In this document: positions 28,029 through 36,926 of the stretch, piece by piece | How positions within the stretch are numbered: position 1 is the first letter of the stretch | Layout of the letters: each line of letters begins with the position of its first letter | NCBI RefSeq assembly: GCF_000418555.1 | Contig: NZ_ATKM01000006.1 | Coordinates: 1-64,000 of the forward strand | From: Pseudomonas sp. P818 | Lineage (GTDB): Bacteria; Pseudomonadota; Gammaproteobacteria; Pseudomonadales; Pseudomonadaceae | Length of the DNA stretch: 64,000 nt | Direction: 5' to 3' | The notes under the pieces: model-generated | Told to the model about the DNA's origin: nothing | The model's database searches: none | Seen by the model: the letters and a program-made list of their open reading frames with translations, nothing else | Translations under genes and position numbers: made by a program

Positions 28029-28511
28029 TCAACCGTTCAGGTAAGGCGCGCAGCACTTCTTGAACTTCTGGCCGCCCTGACAGGGGCAAGGGTCATTGCG
28101 TCCGGCCTTCAACGGGACCGTCGGGTCGAGGAAGTACCAGCGTCCCTCCACCTGAACGAAGGCGGAGCATTCGCGGTGACGATGTTCGCCATGCTCGTCA
28201 TGCCAGTGGGCCACGAAGGCGACCTGCGCATGTTCGGGCTTGCCGCCGAATACCTCACTTGCTTCCACTTCCAGGCCGAGCCAGGTGCTTTGCGCGCTCC
28301 ACGTGGCCATGGCATCACGATCGAGCGCCTGTTGCTGAATGGGCAGAGTGGTGGCCACCAGATAGTCCACCAGGCCCAGCACATAGGCGCTGTAGCGCGA
28401 GCGCATCAGCAGCTCTGCGCTTGGGGCGTGGGTGCCTGCGTGATAGTGGCCGCAGCACTGGCTAAGCGGGTTGCCGCTGCCACAGGGGCAATTGGGATCG
28501 AGTGGGTTCAT
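28029..28511 (-). CDS. YchJ family SEC-C protein (UPF0225)
   Basis: 160 residues with a SEC-C zinc motif at each end: [17 protein letters not shown] near the N-terminus and [16 protein letters not shown] at the C-terminus. The middle is an NTF2-like alpha/beta domain ([21 protein letters not shown]). Matches the UPF0225/YchJ family, of unknown function. Normal length for the family. Confidence 0.9.
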   Translation of the reverse strand: MNPLDPNCPCGSGNPLSQCCGHYHAGTHAPSAELLMRSRYSAYVLGLVDYLVATTLPIQQQALDRDAMATWSAQSTWLGLEVEASEVFGGKPEHAQVAFVAHWHDEHGEHRHRECSAFVQVEGRWYFLDPTVPLKAGRNDPCPCQGGQKFKKCCAPYLNG

Positions 28512-28515
28512 CGCT

Positions 28516-29013
28516 CTACCACCAGTATTTGCCGAAGTTTTGTGGATTGGCCCAGAACTTTGCGTTCAACCAGTCGGGAACTTGCTTGTAATCGAGCAGA
28601 TCATAGGTGAACAGATGCAGGGTCTGTCCCTCGCGCTGGAATTGCTCGCTGGCCTGCATGGCCAGAGCGAAGAGGTCGGTTTCCTGCCAATCGGCAGCCT
28701 TGAGGTCGAGCAATACGGCGACCCGGCTGGCGTTGAGGTTGCGAATGCCGCCCAGTAGCTGCAATCCATCGCGTTTGGGTAAGTGCTCCAGACAGTCGAC
28801 CAGCAATGCCAGGTCGAAGCGCTGCGCGGCCAATTCCGGCGCCAGGGGAGCAGCAGGTGCGGTGGTGACCTGACACTGCGGATGGGCGCTGTGAAAGGCG
28901 CTGACTGCGGGTAGTTCGCTTGCCCCGAGCAACAGCAGTTTCTCGGGTGTGTAGCGGGCAAGCAGTGCCGCAATGGCCTGCTGTGGAGTACGGGTGCTAA
29001 GGCTGGCGGTCAT
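28516..29013 (-). CDS. DUF6231-like protein, methyltransferase-like fold
   Basis: 165 residues. A Rossmann-like pattern with KLLLLGASE and [18 protein letters not shown] looks like a class I SAM-methyltransferase, but a clear GxGxG is missing, so it may be a degenerate member (DUF6231 in my recollection). Starts at 29013; follows ychJ with 4 bases between stop and start. Confidence 0.55.
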   Translation of the reverse strand: MTASLSTRTPQQAIAALLARYTPEKLLLLGASELPAVSAFHSAHPQCQVTTAPAAPLAPELAAQRFDLALLVDCLEHLPKRDGLQLLGGIRNLNASRVAVLLDLKAADWQETDLFALAMQASEQFQREGQTLHLFTYDLLDYKQVPDWLNAKFWANPQNFGKYWW

Positions 29014-29176
29014 CGAACTTCCTCGAAAAGTCTGCAAAGACTAACGTGGTGTCGGTATCTGGCCTAGAGTGAGAGAAAATTATCCGCAGAAGCTGCTATA
29101 GCTGGCGGATTGTACAACTCCTGTCTTTACTACTATCGAGTCGGTTATGGGCCGATGAACATTGGAGACCTAAAGT

Positions 29177-29809
29177 ATGAGTATCACAAGGAACGCAGTA
29201 CCCCTGATTCTGGCTAGTACCATGCTGACCGGCTGCGCCGGCTTGCAGAAAACCGACTGGCCCACCTGCGCGGCGGTAGGCGGTGTCGGTGGTGCTGCAT
29301 TAGGGGCAATCGAAAGTTCTACCTGGGCGGGCGGTGGTGCGCTGGTAGGCGCCGGCATGGCTGCGGCCTATTGCTGGGTGCATGGCGCCGAAGCTCAGCA
29401 GGTTGCCGTCGTCGAAGAAGAGGTCATGGTCGAGGAAGTTGCCGTGGCCGAGCCGGCTGAAGCCGTCCGCGTCGAGCTGGATGTCAAGTTCGACTTCGAC
29501 AAGGCTCAGGTCAAGCAGGAAAGCTATGGCGATATCAAAGCGCTGGCCGACTTCATGAAGCAGTACCCGCAGACCAGCACCGTGGTTGAAGGTCACACCG
29601 ACTCCGTGGGTAGCGATGCCTACAACCAGGGTCTGTCCGAGCGCCGCGCCAATGCCGTTCGCGAGGTACTGGTCAACCAGTACGGCGTAGAGTCCGGCCG
29701 CGTTCAGGCGGTTGGCTATGGTGAGAGCCGTCCGGTTGCTGACAACGCCACTGCTGAAGGCCGTGCCATCAACCGCCGGGTTGAAGCTGAGGTCGAAGCT
29801 CAGCCGTAA
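29177..29809 (+). CDS. OmpA family lipoprotein
   Basis: 210 residues with a lipobox MLTGC (Cys20), a glycine-rich zipper region (about 32-66), an acidic linker, and a C-terminal OmpA peptidoglycan-binding domain (about 98-208) with the motif VVEGHTDSVGSDAYNQGLSERRA. It links the outer membrane to peptidoglycan. Corresponds to PA1041 in P. aeruginosa from memory. A strong terminator follows. Confidence 0.88.
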   Translation: MSITRNAVPLILASTMLTGCAGLQKTDWPTCAAVGGVGGAALGAIESSTWAGGGALVGAGMAAAYCWVHGAEAQQVAVVEEEVMVEEVAVAEPAEAVRVELDVKFDFDKAQVKQESYGDIKALADFMKQYPQTSTVVEGHTDSVGSDAYNQGLSERRANAVREVLVNQYGVESGRVQAVGYGESRPVADNATAEGRAINRRVEAEVEAQP

Positions 29810-29837
29810 CGCGCTTCGCTGTAACGGTGTCAACCGC

Positions 29838-29875
29838 AAAGGCCCGGCCGGTTTCCATCGGCCGGGCCTTTTTTG
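29838..29875 (+). terminator. Terminator after the OmpA lipoprotein gene
   Basis: AAAGGCCCGGCCG and CGGCCGGGCCTTTTTT pair around GTTTCCAT, a long stem with a T-run, 28 bases past the stop. Confidence 0.92.
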
Positions 29876-30022
29876 TGCGAAGCCTGGGGCCGCCTGAGTC
29901 AACGAAAGGCCGACAGCGGCGGTGATACGTTAAGTCATGGAAAATAATCCTTCGCACTGGTGGTCCACGCCGCGACCGGTTAACGTGCTGCGCTAGTAGA
30001 AAAACCGAGTACGAGGGCGGGG

Positions 30023-30328
30023 ATGAAAGCACTGTTGATCATGGGCAAGGCGCTGGCCTTGGTCTTCTGGCTGGTATTCGCGGCGGCATTGGCGAAACGC
30101 CTTGGCGCTCCGTTCGAGCAACTCGTCTATCTGTTGGCTGCATTTCTGGCGACGCTGCATGGGGCGCAGTTGTGGTTGTTCTCCGGCCTGCTATGCGGCC
30201 GCGCCAATCCTTGGCTGGACCGTGTGCAGGTGCTGCTGTTCGGTATTTTCCATCTCTACCCGTTGAAAGCCGAGCAGCAGACTGAAACGGTCGCAGCGCC
30301 GGTGATCGAGGAAGCCGCTCATGCGTAG
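30023..30328 (+). CDS. DUF1145 family membrane protein
   Basis: 101 residues with two to three hydrophobic helices and the segment LLFGIFHLYPLKAEQ. Matches the DUF1145 (YhhL) family of unknown function. Its stop overlaps the start of the collagen-like gene (30321), suggesting cotranscription. Confidence 0.75.
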   Translation: MKALLIMGKALALVFWLVFAAALAKRLGAPFEQLVYLLAAFLATLHGAQLWLFSGLLCGRANPWLDRVQVLLFGIFHLYPLKAEQQTETVAAPVIEEAAHA

Positions 30329-31082
30329 CCTCGCCCTGTTGCTCTGCTTGTGCGCCGGTACATCCCTCGCCGCGACCCAGGTCAAGGTCCCGTCCAATAC
30401 CCTGATGCGTCTGCCGGTTGCCAGCAGCAGTCTGCAGCTGGAGCGGCTGGAGGTTTCGGATCTGGCGACCCTGATGATCCCGGCGACGGTGACGGAATTG
30501 CGCATCGGTCAACTGCTGATGGGGCGCGACGCTCGCATCGGGGTGGCGCCGAGTGATCAGCCGCTACGGCTTGTGGTCGAGGATGCGGATATCGGCCCCG
30601 GCGCCTGGATCAGCGCCAAGGGCGCCGCCGGTACCTATACCCGGCCAGCGACGCCGGGGCGTGAGATCAGTCTCAAGCTGCACAAACTGACATTCGAGTC
30701 GCTGACCCTGGATGTACGCGGTGGTCAGGGCACGCCTGGTTATGCCGGGCTCGATGGCGCCCATGGCCAGCCGGGAGGTTGTACCTGGGGCCAGGCCAGT
30801 GCGGGCTACGATGGCCAGGATGGTACCGATGGCCACGATGGTGCGCCGGGCGGCAATGTGGTGCTGGAAGTGCCGCATCATGTCGAGGTCGAGCGCATGC
30901 AGGTGTTGCTCGACGGCGGCGCCGGTGGGGCAGCTGGTTCGGCGGGGCGTCCCGGCCGCGGTGGTGCGGCCAAGGGCTGCCTGCTCTACGGCGTAGATGG
31001 CGCCGCGGACGGCAAACCGGGGCAGCCAGGGCGCGAAGGTGCGGCAGGACGCAGTGGTGCGGTGCAGGTGTTCCGCTTTTAG
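30321..31082 (+). CDS. Secreted protein with collagen-like Gly-rich segments
   Basis: 253 residues. Signal peptide ends about residue 18 (TSLA). Residues 20-130 are beta-rich with no known motif. Two glycine-rich blocks follow, about 134-178 (GQGTPGYAGLDGAHGQPGG) and 199-246 (GKPGQPGREGAAGRSG), mostly in G-X-Y register, separated by a non-repetitive stretch (VVLEVPHHVEVERMQVLL). Two Cys (154, 220) flank the second block. Resembles bacterial collagen-like proteins, but the triplets are too short to be certain. Forms an operon with the DUF1145 gene. Confidence 0.65.
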   Translation: MRSLALLLCLCAGTSLAATQVKVPSNTLMRLPVASSSLQLERLEVSDLATLMIPATVTELRIGQLLMGRDARIGVAPSDQPLRLVVEDADIGPGAWISAKGAAGTYTRPATPGREISLKLHKLTFESLTLDVRGGQGTPGYAGLDGAHGQPGGCTWGQASAGYDGQDGTDGHDGAPGGNVVLEVPHHVEVERMQVLLDGGAGGAAGSAGRPGRGGAAKGCLLYGVDGAADGKPGQPGREGAAGRSGAVQVFRF

Positions 31083-31130
31083 GTCGCAGCTGCCTGCGTT
31101 CGCTCCGGCAGACACAGGCAGCTTCGTCTA

Positions 31131-31595
31131 TCAGAATGAAGGACGCATGGCGACCAACGTCATCAGCGCCAGGCCGATCAGCAGGTTGCTGCCCACCACC
31201 CTGCGAATCCGTCCCAGAACCTCGCCACCCGCCTGCCAGTTTTCAGCCTCCACGGCGCGACGTAGCTCCGGCAGCTGCAGCGCCTGAACACGTAGGAACA
31301 GGGCGAGCATCACCAGATACAGCCCCATCATGATGTGCACATAGCGCGGTGCGGCGTCGAAGCCGCTATAGCTCATGTGCAACATGCCCATGCCGGTCAC
31401 CGGCAACAGCGCGACCGCCAGCCAGACCCAGACGAAGAAACGCTTGAACACGCCGAGCCACAGGCGCAGGCGCGCGGGCGCTTCCAGCGTGTCGACCGCA
31501 GCCGGGCGCAGGATCATCCAGGCGAAGAACATCCCCCCGACCCAGACGACAGCAGCGAGCAGGTGTAGGGCATAGAGCGGTGCATAGGGCGTCAT
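31131..31595 (-). CDS. CopD family membrane protein
   Basis: 154 residues with four hydrophobic helices; LHLLAAVVWVGGMFFAW and RVVGSNLLIGLALM are typical of the CopD copper-export/heme-like membrane fold. His residues occur at helix ends. The start at 31595 was chosen from the family start; a longer ATG lies 13 codons upstream. Convergent with the collagen-like gene, divergent from dinG. Confidence 0.8.
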   Translation of the reverse strand: MTPYAPLYALHLLAAVVWVGGMFFAWMILRPAAVDTLEAPARLRLWLGVFKRFFVWVWLAVALLPVTGMGMLHMSYSGFDAAPRYVHIMMGLYLVMLALFLRVQALQLPELRRAVEAENWQAGGEVLGRIRRVVGSNLLIGLALMTLVAMRPSF

Positions 31596-31735
31596 GTGGT
31601 GTCTCCATCGGGGCCGTTGGGCAGTTCGCGGCATTCGATTGGCACGCGAGTCTGCGCCAGATCGATTGGCGCGTTATGATAGCGGCCGCTCCGCGAATAC
31701 TGAAAATTTATCCAGCCTTTTTCGTTTCAGAATCC

Positions 31736-33880
31736 ATGCTCAGTACCGAACTCAAGACCCAGATCCAGGGCGCCTATTCGCGCTTTCTCGAGGCCAAGTC
31801 GCTCAAGCCGCGCTACGGCCAGCGCCTGATGATCGCCGAGATCGCCAAGGTGCTGGGCACCATCAGGAGTGACGACGAGGGCAAGCGCCTGGGCGAGCCG
31901 GCCGTGGTCGCGGTGGAAGCGGGCACCGGTACCGGCAAGACGGTAGCCTACAGTCTTGCCACCATTCCCACGGCCAAGGCTGCCGGCAAGCGTTTGGTGA
32001 TCGCCACTGCGACGGTCGCCCTGCAGGAGCAGATCGTGCACAAGGATCTGCCCGATCTTTTGCGCAACAGCGGGCTGAATTTCAGCTTCGCCCTGGCCAA
32101 AGGGCGTGGGCGTTACCTGTGCCTGTCCAAGCTCGACCACCTGCTGCAGGACGGCGCCGCGCAGAGCGCCACGGCCCAATTGTTCGAGGAAGAAGGCTTT
32201 CGTATCGACGTCGACGAGCAGGGGCAGAAGCTGTTCACCGCGATGATCGAGAAGCTCGCCGGCAACAAGTGGGACGGTGACCGCGACAGCTGGCCCGAAG
32301 AGCTGGAAGACAGCCGCTGGGCGCAGCTGACCACCGACCACAGCCAGTGCACCAATCGCCACTGTCCGAATTTTCAGCAGTGTGCCTTCTACAAGGCACG
32401 CGAAGGCATGGGCAAGGTCGACGTGATCGTCACCAACCACGACATGGTGCTGGCGGACTTGGCGCTCGGCGGTGGGGCGGTGCTGCCTGATCCGCGCGAG
32501 ACCATCTACGTATTCGACGAAGGCCATCATCTTCCGGACAAGGCCATCGGCCATTTCGCCCATTTCACTCGCCTGCGCTCTACCGCCGACTGGCTGACCC
32601 AGATCGACAAGAACCTGACCAAGCTGCTGGCGCAGAATCCGCTGCCTGGCGATCTCGGCCGCCTGATCGAACAGGTGCCGGAGCTGGCCCGTGAGCTCAA
32701 GACCCAGCAGCAGTTCATGTTCTCGGCTTGTGAAGAGATTGCCGACTTCAAGGCTGGTGAGGACATGGAGGGGCGCGAGCGCCCCCGCCACCGCTTCGTC
32801 GGCGGGGTGGTGCCGCAACACCTGACCGAACTGGGGCTGGAGCTGAAGAAAGGGTTCTCCAAGCTCAACGACCTGTTCACCGGCGTTACCGAGCTGCTCA
32901 AGGAAGCCATGGATGGTGAGGGCGCGGTGGGTATCGCCAGCCACCAGGCGGAGGAGTGGTATCCGCTGTTCGGCAGCCTGATGGCTCGCGCCAAGGGCAA
33001 CTGGGAGCTGTGGCTGGCCTTCACCGCCGAGGACCCCGAGGAAAGCCCGCCGATGGCGCGCTGGCTGACGCTGGCCGAGAGCGGTGCGCTATACGACATC
33101 GAGGTCAACGCCAGCCCGATCCTCGCCGCAGAAACCCTGCGCCGCAATCTGTGGAACGTCGCCCACGGCTGCCTGGTGACGTCCGCGACCCTGACCGCGC
33201 TGGGCACCTTCGACCGCTACCGCATGCGTGCCGGGCTGCCCAAGGTGGCGGTCACCGCCATCGTGCCGAGCCCTTTCCACCACGCCGATGCCGGCCTGCT
33301 GCGCGTGCCTGATCTGAAGGCCGACCCGCGCGAGGCCGCCGCGCATACCGCGGCGATCATTCGTGATCTGCCGGGCCTGGTGGCTGGCAGCCGTGGCTCG
33401 CTGGTGCTGTTCTCCTCGCGCAAGCAGATGCAGGACGTGTTCGATGGCCTTGACCGCGACTGGCGCAAGCGCGTGTTCATCCAGGGCAACCTGTCCAAGC
33501 AGGAGACCCTGAACAAGCACAAGGCGCGAGTCGATTCAGGCGAGGAGAGCGTGCTGTTCGGCCTGGCCAGTTTCGCCGAAGGCGTCGACCTGCCGGGCGC
33601 CTATTGCGAGCATGTGGTGATCGCCAAGATCCCCTTTGCCGTACCCGACGACCCGGTGGAAGCGGCGCTGGCCGAGTGGATCGAGGCACGTGGCGGCAAC
33701 CCCTTCATGGAAATCGCCGTGCCGGATGCGTCGCTGCGCCTGGTACAGGCCTGCGGTCGCCTGCTGCGTACCGAGGCCGATCGCGGCACCATCACTCTGC
33801 TGGATCGCCGTGTGGTTACCCAGCGTTACGGCAAGGCCATTCTCAATGCCTTGCCACCGTTCCGCCGGCAGATAGATTAA
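31736..33880 (+). CDS. dinG: ATP-dependent DNA helicase DinG
   Basis: Superfamily 2 (XPD-like) 5'-3' helicase that resolves R-loops and D-loops. 714 residues. Walker A EAGTGTGKT at 61-69, a DEGHH box in place of DEAH, and a four-Cys Fe-S cluster domain (CLSKLDH and CTNRHCPNFQQC). Matches the length of E. coli DinG (716). The ATG at 31736 follows a long upstream ORF part without support. Ends 5 bases before the convergent mnhG. Confidence 0.93.
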   Translation: MLSTELKTQIQGAYSRFLEAKSLKPRYGQRLMIAEIAKVLGTIRSDDEGKRLGEPAVVAVEAGTGTGKTVAYSLATIPTAKAAGKRLVIATATVALQEQIVHKDLPDLLRNSGLNFSFALAKGRGRYLCLSKLDHLLQDGAAQSATAQLFEEEGFRIDVDEQGQKLFTAMIEKLAGNKWDGDRDSWPEELEDSRWAQLTTDHSQCTNRHCPNFQQCAFYKAREGMGKVDVIVTNHDMVLADLALGGGAVLPDPRETIYVFDEGHHLPDKAIGHFAHFTRLRSTADWLTQIDKNLTKLLAQNPLPGDLGRLIEQVPELARELKTQQQFMFSACEEIADFKAGEDMEGRERPRHRFVGGVVPQHLTELGLELKKGFSKLNDLFTGVTELLKEAMDGEGAVGIASHQAEEWYPLFGSLMARAKGNWELWLAFTAEDPEESPPMARWLTLAESGALYDIEVNASPILAAETLRRNLWNVAHGCLVTSATLTALGTFDRYRMRAGLPKVAVTAIVPSPFHHADAGLLRVPDLKADPREAAAHTAAIIRDLPGLVAGSRGSLVLFSSRKQMQDVFDGLDRDWRKRVFIQGNLSKQETLNKHKARVDSGEESVLFGLASFAEGVDLPGAYCEHVVIAKIPFAVPDDPVEAALAEWIEARGGNPFMEIAVPDASLRLVQACGRLLRTEADRGTITLLDRRVVTQRYGKAILNALPPFRRQID

Positions 33881-33885
33881 GCGGT

Positions 33886-34227
33886 TTATTCACCGCCTCT
33901 GTTGCGCTGTTCCAGCTCATCACCCAGGCGCCCCAGCGTCGGCCGAATGCCGGCGCGGTGAGCGGCGCGGGCGATGGCGTGCGCAGCCAGCGGGGCGCTG
34001 GCCAGCAGAATCAGCAGGCCGAGAAAGGCTTCCAGGGCCAGTTCGCCACTAGTGGCCAGGGCTACTGCACCCAGCAACAGCACCGCGCCGAGTACCCCGG
34101 CCTTGCTCGCTGCGTGCATGCGGCTGTAGCTGTCCGGCAGGCGCAGCACGCCAATCGCGCCGAGCAGGGAAATCAGCGCGCCACTGAGCACCAGCAGCGA
34201 GGCCAGCCAGGCTTGGATCTCGTTCAT
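33886..34227 (-). CDS. mrpG: Mrp antiporter subunit G (Mrp operon 1)
   Basis: 113-residue MnhG/PhaG protein with three membrane helices; the core GAIGVLRLPDSYSRMHAASKAG is the family signature. Part of the hetero-oligomeric Na+(K+)/H+ antiporter. Last gene of operon 1; the start overlaps mrpF by four bases. Confidence 0.93.
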   Translation of the reverse strand: MNEIQAWLASLLVLSGALISLLGAIGVLRLPDSYSRMHAASKAGVLGAVLLLGAVALATSGELALEAFLGLLILLASAPLAAHAIARAAHRAGIRPTLGRLGDELEQRNRGGE

Positions 34228-34535
34228 GGGCGTTCCTCGCGTTTTTCCGGCATCTGGCTATGGGCGTCGTCGAACAGGAAGGCAAAGGCCGCCGTGCCGA
34301 GAAACGACACCAGTGCCAGCAGTACGGCGACGTCGATGAACAGCGCCTCGCCGCGCATCAGACACAACAGCGCCATGGCGGCCACCGCCAGTAGGGTCAG
34401 GGCGTCGATGGCCACCGCGCGATCCGGTCGGCTCGGCCCGCGCAGCAGGCGATACAGGCTGATCAAACCGCTCAGCGCGAGCAGGACTGCAGCCAGTGGC
34501 AATACCCAGGCTGCTCCGGCCAGGTGCAGGGTCAT
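34224..34535 (-). CDS. mrpF: Mrp antiporter subunit F (Mrp operon 1)
   Basis: 103 residues, three hydrophobic helices, with the RLLRGPSRPDRAVAIDALT segment typical of PhaF/MnhF. Needed for complex assembly. Overlaps mrpG and mrpE by ATGA. Its C-terminal tail is longer and more charged than in operon 2 (89 residues). Confidence 0.92.
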   Translation of the reverse strand: MTLHLAGAAWVLPLAAVLLALSGLISLYRLLRGPSRPDRAVAIDALTLLAVAAMALLCLMRGEALFIDVAVLLALVSFLGTAAFAFLFDDAHSQMPEKREERP

Positions 34536-35029
34536 GGCGTTACTCCTTCGGCTTTACTCGCATCGAGCCAGGCCAGCAGACGGCGCTCCAGTTCGATGAG
34601 AATGTCGGTCATGTCCTCGCGGCGGCGTGCATCGAGGGCGTGGATGTAGAGCAGGCCCTGCTCCGGGTCGTAATCCAGGGCCAGGGTGCCAGGGGTCAGG
34701 GTCAGCAGGGTGCCGAGCAGGGTGACCTTGTCCACTTCGCGGCGGGTGACCGGGTAGGCCAGTATCGCCGGCTCTACGTCGACCCGACGCGCCAGCACCA
34801 GAGTGGCGACGTGATAGGTGGCGAGAAACACCTGGGCGATGAACCACAGACAGAAGCTGATGCCATGCTCCAGACTGCGCGCGTAACGGCGCAGGCGCGC
34901 CACGGCCACGCCCAGCAGGCGTGCCAGCAGGTAGAGCAGGGCGAAGGCCAGCAGACCACCGCCCAGATGGCCGGCGCCAACGCTCCAGGCCAGCACGGCG
35001 CTGGCCAGCAGATGGATGAGGAAAGACAT
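34532..35029 (-). CDS. mrpE: Mrp antiporter subunit E (Mrp operon 1)
   Basis: 165 residues. N-terminal membrane helices, then the conserved VATLVLARRVDVEPAILAYP and TLLTLTPGTLALDY segments of MnhE. The RDDMTDILIELE C-terminus is cytoplasmic. Shares one base with mrpD. Confidence 0.93.
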   Translation of the reverse strand: MSFLIHLLASAVLAWSVGAGHLGGGLLAFALLYLLARLLGVAVARLRRYARSLEHGISFCLWFIAQVFLATYHVATLVLARRVDVEPAILAYPVTRREVDKVTLLGTLLTLTPGTLALDYDPEQGLLYIHALDARRREDMTDILIELERRLLAWLDASKAEGVTP

Positions 35030-36525
35030 CAGGCACCTCCTGCGCCAGCGAAGGGTTGCAGATAGGCTTGCGGGTCGGCGAGCTGCGCGGCGGCCGCCAC
35101 GGCGTAGTCGATCAGCGGGCCGGCGCCCAGGCCGATCAGGACGGTCATCACCGCCAGGGCGCTCATGCCTATCCAGGCCGGGCGCATGCCGGTGACCACT
35201 TGCAGTGCCTCTTCACCCTGTGGGTGAGGTTTGAGGAAGGCCTCGTTCCAGATCTTGTTCATCGACAGCAGGGTGAACACGCCGGTCAGCAGCGCGATGC
35301 CCGCCGCCCACCAGGCTGCGGCATCCAGGCTGGCCTTGACCAGCAGGAACTTGGCCCAGAACCCGGACAGCGGCGGTATGCCGGCCAGCGATAGCGCCGG
35401 AATGGCGAACAGCAGCGCCAGCCAGGGCATGCGCTTGTACAGCCCACCCATGTCTGCCAGCCGCTCGGAGCCGCAGATGCGCGCCGCCAGCCCGCCGATG
35501 AAGAACAGGTTGGCCTTCACCACGATATGGTGGATCAGGTAGAACACCGCGCCGGCCAGCGCCAGCGGTGTGGCCAGGGCCAGGCCGAGGATCATGTAGC
35601 CGACCTGACTGACGATATGGAACGACAGGATACGGCGCACCTCGGTCTGCGCCGCCGCGCCGAGCACCCCCACCAGCATGGTGGCGCAGGCCACCCACAG
35701 CAGCAGTTGATGGGGCAGGCCGTATTCCGGCCAGAGCAGGGTCACCAGGCGGATCAGCGCGTACACGCCGACCTTGGTCAAAAGCCCGGCGAACATCGCC
35801 GACACCGCGGTGAGCGCCACGTGGTAGGTGGCCGGCAGCCAGCCGAATACCGGGAACAGCGCGGCCTTGATGGCGAACGACAGCAGCATCAGCAGCAGCG
35901 CCGGGGTGACGCCGGGCGGTGCTTCGCCGCTGCGCATGATCACTGCCAGTTCACCCATGTTCAGCGTGCCGCTGGCGCCGTAGACCAGGCCGGCGGCGAG
36001 CAGGAAGATCAGCGTGGCGAACAGGTTCAGCGCCACGTAGGTCATGCTGCCGGCCAGCCGGCGGCTGCCACCGCCGAGTGCCATCAGGGCGAAGGAGGCG
36101 ATCAGCAATACCTCGAACCAGACGTACAGGTTGAAGATGTCGGCGGTGATGAAGGCGCCGCAGATACCGGTCAGCAGGCCCTGGATGAACAGGTGGAAGT
36201 CGCGGCCGATCTTGCTGTCGTTGTCCTTGGCCACGCCATAGAGCAGGGTGACCAGTGCGACCACGGCGCTGATGGCGATCATCACCGCCGACAGCCGGTC
36301 GATCACCAGGCTGATACCGAACGGTGCCTGCCAGCCGCCGACCTGGCCGGTCAGCACCACCCCCTGCGCCGCCTGCCAGACCAAAACCAGGCCGACTGCC
36401 ACCAACAGGGCGGCGCCGCTCAGGCTGAGCACGCGCACGGCCAGCAAATTACGGCGCAGGATGATCGCCAGCAGCAGGCTGCATAGGGGTACCAGAATCG
36501 GTGCAACCAGTAACGCGTGGTTCAT
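35029..36525 (-). CDS. mrpD: Mrp antiporter subunit D (Mrp operon 1)
   Basis: 498 residues, about 14 transmembrane helices, NuoM/NuoN-like. Conserved FNLYVWFEVLLIASFAL and FPVFGWLPATYHVAL motifs hold the Glu and Lys of the proton-path core. Between mrpC and mrpE, overlapping mrpC by four bases. Confidence 0.94.
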   Translation of the reverse strand: MNHALLVAPILVPLCSLLLAIILRRNLLAVRVLSLSGAALLVAVGLVLVWQAAQGVVLTGQVGGWQAPFGISLVIDRLSAVMIAISAVVALVTLLYGVAKDNDSKIGRDFHLFIQGLLTGICGAFITADIFNLYVWFEVLLIASFALMALGGGSRRLAGSMTYVALNLFATLIFLLAAGLVYGASGTLNMGELAVIMRSGEAPPGVTPALLLMLLSFAIKAALFPVFGWLPATYHVALTAVSAMFAGLLTKVGVYALIRLVTLLWPEYGLPHQLLLWVACATMLVGVLGAAAQTEVRRILSFHIVSQVGYMILGLALATPLALAGAVFYLIHHIVVKANLFFIGGLAARICGSERLADMGGLYKRMPWLALLFAIPALSLAGIPPLSGFWAKFLLVKASLDAAAWWAAGIALLTGVFTLLSMNKIWNEAFLKPHPQGEEALQVVTGMRPAWIGMSALAVMTVLIGLGAGPLIDYAVAAAAQLADPQAYLQPFAGAGGA

Positions 36526-36926
36526 CGGCGAGCCTCCGCACCCTGGGCGTCGCTCTCATGTTCGCTGTCGTGCCAGTCCGGCGCCGGTTGCTCGGTGATC
36601 GAGCTGACCGAGTCGGTGGTCTTGTCGCCATGCAGTTCGCGGGTGCGCTTGAGCAGCGCCAGGGCGAAGATGAACAGACTGAACCCGATGACGATTGCAG
36701 TCAGCACCAGCGCCTGCGGCAGCGGGTTGGCCGCATCGACCACATTGCCAGCCTCGACGAAGGCCGGGCGCTCGCCGAAGAAGCGTCCGGCGGTGAGAAC
36801 CCCCAGGTTGATTGCGTTACCCAGTACCACCACACCCAGCACGACGCGCTTGAGGTTGCGGTCCAGAAGCATCCACAGGCCCAGACCCGCCAGGCCTCCG
36901 GTTGTGATTGCAGCGAGCCATTCCAT
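36522..36926 (-). CDS. mrpC: Mrp antiporter subunit C (Mrp operon 1)
   Basis: 134 residues, NuoK-like, three membrane helices with GVVVLGNAINLGVLTAG and DAANPLPQALVLTAIVIGF, followed by a charged tail that is unusually long (about 35 residues with EHESDAQGAEARR). Overlaps mrpAB by one base. Confidence 0.92.
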   Translation of the reverse strand: MEWLAAITTGGLAGLGLWMLLDRNLKRVVLGVVVLGNAINLGVLTAGRFFGERPAFVEAGNVVDAANPLPQALVLTAIVIGFSLFIFALALLKRTRELHGDKTTDSVSSITEQPAPDWHDSEHESDAQGAEARR

